In this document: positions 60,993 to 64,000 of the stretch, in pieces
Layout: every line of letters starts with the position of its first letter
Numbering within the stretch: the first letter of the stretch is position 1
Assembly (NCBI GenBank): GCA_021613535.1
Contig: CP075497.1
Coordinates: 10,292,001-10,356,000, forward strand
DNA from: Adineta vaga
Taxonomy: Eukaryota; Rotifera
Direction: 5' to 3'
DNA length: 64,000 bases
The notes under the pieces: model-generated
Told to the model about the DNA's origin: nothing
The model's input: only the letters and a program-made list of their open reading frames with translations
Database searches by the model: none
Position numbers and translations under genes: made by a program

Positions 60993-61895
60993 TTATCCTA
61001 ATAAACCAAATGTTGGAATAAGTATCGGAATTCGTCGTTGAAAAAATTTATATTCTGGATATTTACGAAATAATCGTTCTTCACTGATTGGAATTGATCC
61101 AAAAATCATCATTAATGTAATTAATAATGGTCCGATTGCACACCACCATGGAGCATGATAAACACGACCCATTAGAAATAATCCCCACCAAAAAAGCATT
61201 TCACCGAGATAATTTGGATGCCGACTATATTTCCATAACCCATTGGACAACACAGCAAATCTATGTTCTCGTGATCTTTTTCGATGACGTCGAAATTCTG
61301 CTAATTGTCTATCGGCAATATTTTCTAAGACAATACCACAAGCAATAATAAATAATGAGAGAATATCACCTATTGTAAAATGTTCATAAGAATTTGTGTT
61401 AATACAAATATAATAGATCGATGATGAACCAATTAATACTTCAAACATTGGTAATAAATGAAGAGCAAAAAATGCAAATAAAACAAAATTCTTTTTATAT
61501 TGTCCTCGCATCATTTGATAACGCCAATCTTCATGTTTTATATCAGTTGCTGATGTTATCGTTTGCCATATCAAATGACTTGACCAGAAAGAAATGAGCA
61601 AAATTAAGAGAAGAAATTTTTTCAACGGTAATTCCGTTAAATTCGAAAGAAAATAAAAATACATTGATGATATCCATGGTATTAAAGGCCAATGAATATC
61701 ATATATATTATTTGATGAATAAATAAAATTTCCAATATAAAATAAAACACATGTGACATAAAAATCAATAATATAAAGACGTAATAATGATGATGAAATC
61801 CATGAAAGTAGAAGAAAATGTAAACTAATTGACAGTGAAAGTATAATCGAATAAACAAGTGGATAAACGATCAGAGATGTTGTTGGTAATTTCAT
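60993..61895 (-). CDS. DUF1295 / steroid 5-alpha-reductase-like membrane protein
   Basis: An intronless 300-residue protein from the ATG at 61895. It has about seven hydrophobic helices (for example IVYPLVYSIILSLSISLHFL and LLLILLISFWSSHLIW). A conserved segment near residues 218-232, LWKYSRHPNYLGEMLFWW, is the NADPH-binding/catalytic signature of the DUF1295 and isoprenylcysteine methyltransferase/steroid-reductase superfamily. A later SEERLFRKYPEYKFFQRR is also typical. Members are ER or membrane enzymes that reduce double bonds or are uncharacterised; the substrate cannot be read. The family is common in bacteria and protists and patchy in animals. It lies convergent with the cadherin 3' end. 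Confidence 0.85.
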   Translation of the reverse strand: MKLPTTSLIVYPLVYSIILSLSISLHFLLLSWISSSLLRLYIIDFYVTCVLFYIGNFIYSSNNIYDIHWPLIPWISSMYFYFLSNLTELPLKKFLLLILLISFWSSHLIWQTITSATDIKHEDWRYQMMRGQYKKNFVLFAFFALHLLPMFEVLIGSSSIYYICINTNSYEHFTIGDILSLFIIACGIVLENIADRQLAEFRRHRKRSREHRFAVLSNGLWKYSRHPNYLGEMLFWWGLFLMGRVYHAPWWCAIGPLLITLMMIFGSIPISEERLFRKYPEYKFFQRRIPILIPTFGLLG

Positions 61896-61910
61896 GTTTC
61901 TTAAAAACAA

Positions 61911-62223
61911 AATAAGAAATCATTTAAAAATGACAATCTGAAAATTTTGTTTTTCACTGTAACGATATAAAATACAAAGAGAAAGAAGAACGACGATAAC
62001 AACAACAACAACAACAACAACACCATACAGCAGTCAACAAAAACGATCGAGAAGCAAAGAGGAAAAAAAAGGGTGAAGATATGATTCGTTCTTTCTTTCT
62101 TTTCTCAATAACAACGGGAACTCACCTTGGCAACATTTGAGTTATAGAATTGCCATTAGTGTAACATTATCAACAGGCAAAAAAGAAAAGAAACCATTGC
62201 ACAATTAAAGAAAAATATTTACA
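61911..62223. promoter_or_regulatory. Head-to-head region between the DUF1295 gene and the EF-hand gene
   Basis: 313 bp between divergent starts, including an (AAC)n tract at about 61998-62022. It presumably holds both promoters. Confidence 0.4.
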
Positions 62224-63529
62224 ATGGATACAGATGAACGAAGTGATACTACACGTCAGTATGGGGCTATGTCAATGGAACAAACCTTGACCGCACCATT
62301 GAATAATACGATTGATTTTCTTGTAATAATATAATCAAGGATAAGAAAATGAAATTTTCTCAACTTCTTCTCCTTTTTTTAATTTCTTTAGGGACCCGGA
62401 AATGAGTACGGTCAAACAACAGTTAGTTTTGAAGAAATATTAGATGAAGCATCTCGAGAATGTAAGTGTTATTTATAATTAATATGATTAAATTTCTTGT
62501 TTTGATCTCATTCGATCTGAATTAACATTCATGTAGAAGAAAATCTATCGCCACAAACCAAATAAGAAATATGTCAGTTGTAATCATTCTTAAAAATGAC
62601 TTTCTAAAGGCATAGAAGACGTTATGTTATATAATATATGCAAATTTAGACAGATGTTTCAATAGCCGATTAGCTGATTGGAATATTTATAAATCTATCA
62701 ATAGAATATCGAATTATCATTTGAATATTTCTTTTTCTTTTCTAGTTCTCAAATTTGGTTTTAAAAAAATCGCGAAAAAAAATGATTATATTCGAATTGA
62801 GAGTATTGGTGATGCCTTTCGTCATGCTGGTCAAAATCCAAGTGAAGATACAGTTAAAGATATGATTGAGAAAGCCAAATCTTTAAAAGAAACACACCAA
62901 CGTGATATCGATCCAGGTTTGTAGACATAACATTCTTAAGTCAGAAATCAAATACAAAAAAGTGAAGACGAAGAAAATCAGAATTAATTTTATTCTTTTC
63001 TTTTGTTTGGAGAACTTCAGAAGAAAAGTACTTGAAAAGATTTTTTAATTTTAATTCCATTGACAAATGTTTGTCTATATTGAATGAATAAATGAGTTCT
63101 TAGTTTTCTTTTGTCTATTTTTAAACTAGACGAAAAGGCTGATGATCGTTTAACATTTGCGGATTTTCTAACTATTGTTCATGAATTTTATGTGTCAACT
63201 GAGGACGATAAACAAAAATTACAAGAAGCATTCGATGTACTTGATCCGGAGACTAAATTAAAATTACCGGTTGATAATTTTACATATTTACTTAAAAATT
63301 GTGATTGGCCAGAAGATGATATCGATTTACTTCTTTCGCAGCTCAGTTGTGCAGATGGATTTTTTATTACTGATGGTAATCAGAAAAGCTTATTTGTACT
63401 ACGTCATTTTTTTCTTAATCTTATTTGTTTTTCTTTGTAGATTTACAAAAAATACTTAACACACCCGTTGAATTACCGAAGAAAAAAGGGAAGAAAGGTG
63501 GAAAAGGGAAAAAGAAAGGAAAAAAATGA
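62224..63529 (+). CDS. EF-hand-like (calmodulin-fold) protein with Lys/Gly-rich tail
   Basis: Five exons join in phase: the first (62224-about 62322) reads MDTDERSDTTRQYGAMSMEQ; later ones start at 62393, 62746, 63129 and 63441. Helix-loop-helix units follow the calmodulin plan (FLKFGFKKIAKKNDYIRIES, GDAFRHAGQNPSEDTVKDMI, LTFADFLTIVHEFY, LQEAFDVLD), but the loops lack the complete D-x-D-x-D-G ligand set, so Ca2+ binding is doubtful. The C-terminus is a basic KKKGKKGGKGKKKGKK tail. Degenerate calmodulin-like proteins of this type occur in cilia (for example EFCAB2/DRC8) and elsewhere; the exact orthologue is not clear. The last exon stop is at 63527-63529. Confidence 0.65.
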
Positions 63530-64000
63530 CATTTTTCTTTTATAAATAAATAATCGTCATCAAATAAGCGATGAATATAGCATTTAGTTCATTTTTCTTA
63601 ATTATGATATTACGAAGATTTTTTTTCATGGATACTAATCTATGAATTCCGTAGTTCTTCATCGATCTTCATCAATTATACTAGCAGCTTTTCCTTTCTT
63701 ATTTTTCTTCTGCTCGATTTGCTTTCTGGCCATCAGAGAGAGAGAGAGAGAGTCTTTTACCAGCCGTTTTTGGCCTTGTCGTTAGTCGCCTCCAACAAGC
63801 GTATAAACGAAGAAGTCAATCTTAATAGAAAACATCTGACAGTTCTGAGCGAACTATTCTACAAGACAGTCTTCTGTCATCTAGATATGTCGAAGAAGAA
63901 AAAACGAAGAAGGAACGTTTGCTTTTTATCCAACAAAATCATTTGTACTAAAGTAACAACGATTGGAACATCTCTCATTTCTTGCCATAAGGATATTGTT
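63530..64000. other. End of window, no gene seen
   Basis: 3' UTR of the EF-hand gene with AATAAA at about 63546, then spacer with a (GA)n tract at about 63735-63752. A gene beyond the window edge cannot be excluded. Confidence 0.45.

Noticed and set aside
1-64000. tRNA, rRNA, CRISPR, prophage or bacterial operon features
   Set aside because: I saw no tRNA-like cloverleaf with a GTTCRA arm, no rRNA-like conserved blocks, no spaced direct repeats; the window is eukaryotic nuclear DNA.

Overview
This is AT-rich animal nuclear DNA. It is gene-dense, and most genes are cut into short exons by very small GT-AG introns, often 48-70 bp. The coding sequence is full of Asn, Gln, Ser and Thr runs. The gene set is metazoan: classical cadherin with a catenin-binding tail, anoctamin, ICA1, EP400/Domino, POGLUT1, DAD1 and sideroflexin-5. 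Together with a secreted gene built from bacterial-type and protease-inhibitor domains, this suggests a bdelloid rotifer. That assignment is inference from style and content and was not checked by any search.

Layout. 1-1.08 kb: 3' end of a Gln-rich clathrin-interactor (epsinR-like) gene. 1.1-3.4 kb: mostly non-genic, holding a small Cys-rich secreted protein and an unexplained coding-like fragment. 3.4-6.7 kb (minus): an NAD(P)-binding SDR-like enzyme, a probable axonemal/sperm microtubule inner protein, and sideroflexin-5 with an apparent frameshift. 6.85-7.8 kb (plus): a selenocysteine glutathione peroxidase with a visible SECIS element, head-to-head with sideroflexin. 8-10.8 kb (minus): two tandem CUB-like/LDLa single-pass membrane proteins. 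11.4-13 kb (minus): a bZIP factor. 13.6-14.8 kb (plus): POGLUT1. 15-16.4 kb (minus): a NOC4-like gene lacking the usual N-terminal half. 16.7-26.3 kb (minus): one large EP400/Domino remodeller. 27.5-30.6 kb (plus): an ankyrin-SOCS protein. 30.9-36.5 kb (minus): an anoctamin.

38.2-39 kb (plus): a secreted YbaY/potato-inhibitor-I fusion. 39.4-40.7 kb (plus): a CACUL1-like cullin-domain protein. 41.2-43.2 kb (plus): a RING plus UBR-like zinc-finger protein. 43.6-45.3 kb (minus): ICA1, divergent from DAD1 (45.7-46 kb, plus). 46.4-47.1 kb (minus) and 47.7-51.7 kb (plus): two unrecognised disordered proteins. 52.1-52.9 kb (plus): a divergent homeodomain protein whose upstream region carries a striking palindrome cluster. 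54.4-60.8 kb (plus): a type III classical cadherin. 61-61.9 kb (minus): a DUF1295 membrane reductase. 62.2-63.5 kb (plus): an EF-hand-like protein.

There is no operon logic. The genes are independent, several in head-to-head pairs with short shared 5' regions. The most notable items are the YbaY-inhibitor fusion with an eglin-like Leu-Asp reactive site, the selenoprotein with its SECIS, the sideroflexin frameshift, and the ATTGAT/ATCAAT palindromes before the homeobox gene. Exon joins were made by hand from splice consensus and reading phase; no transcript evidence was available.
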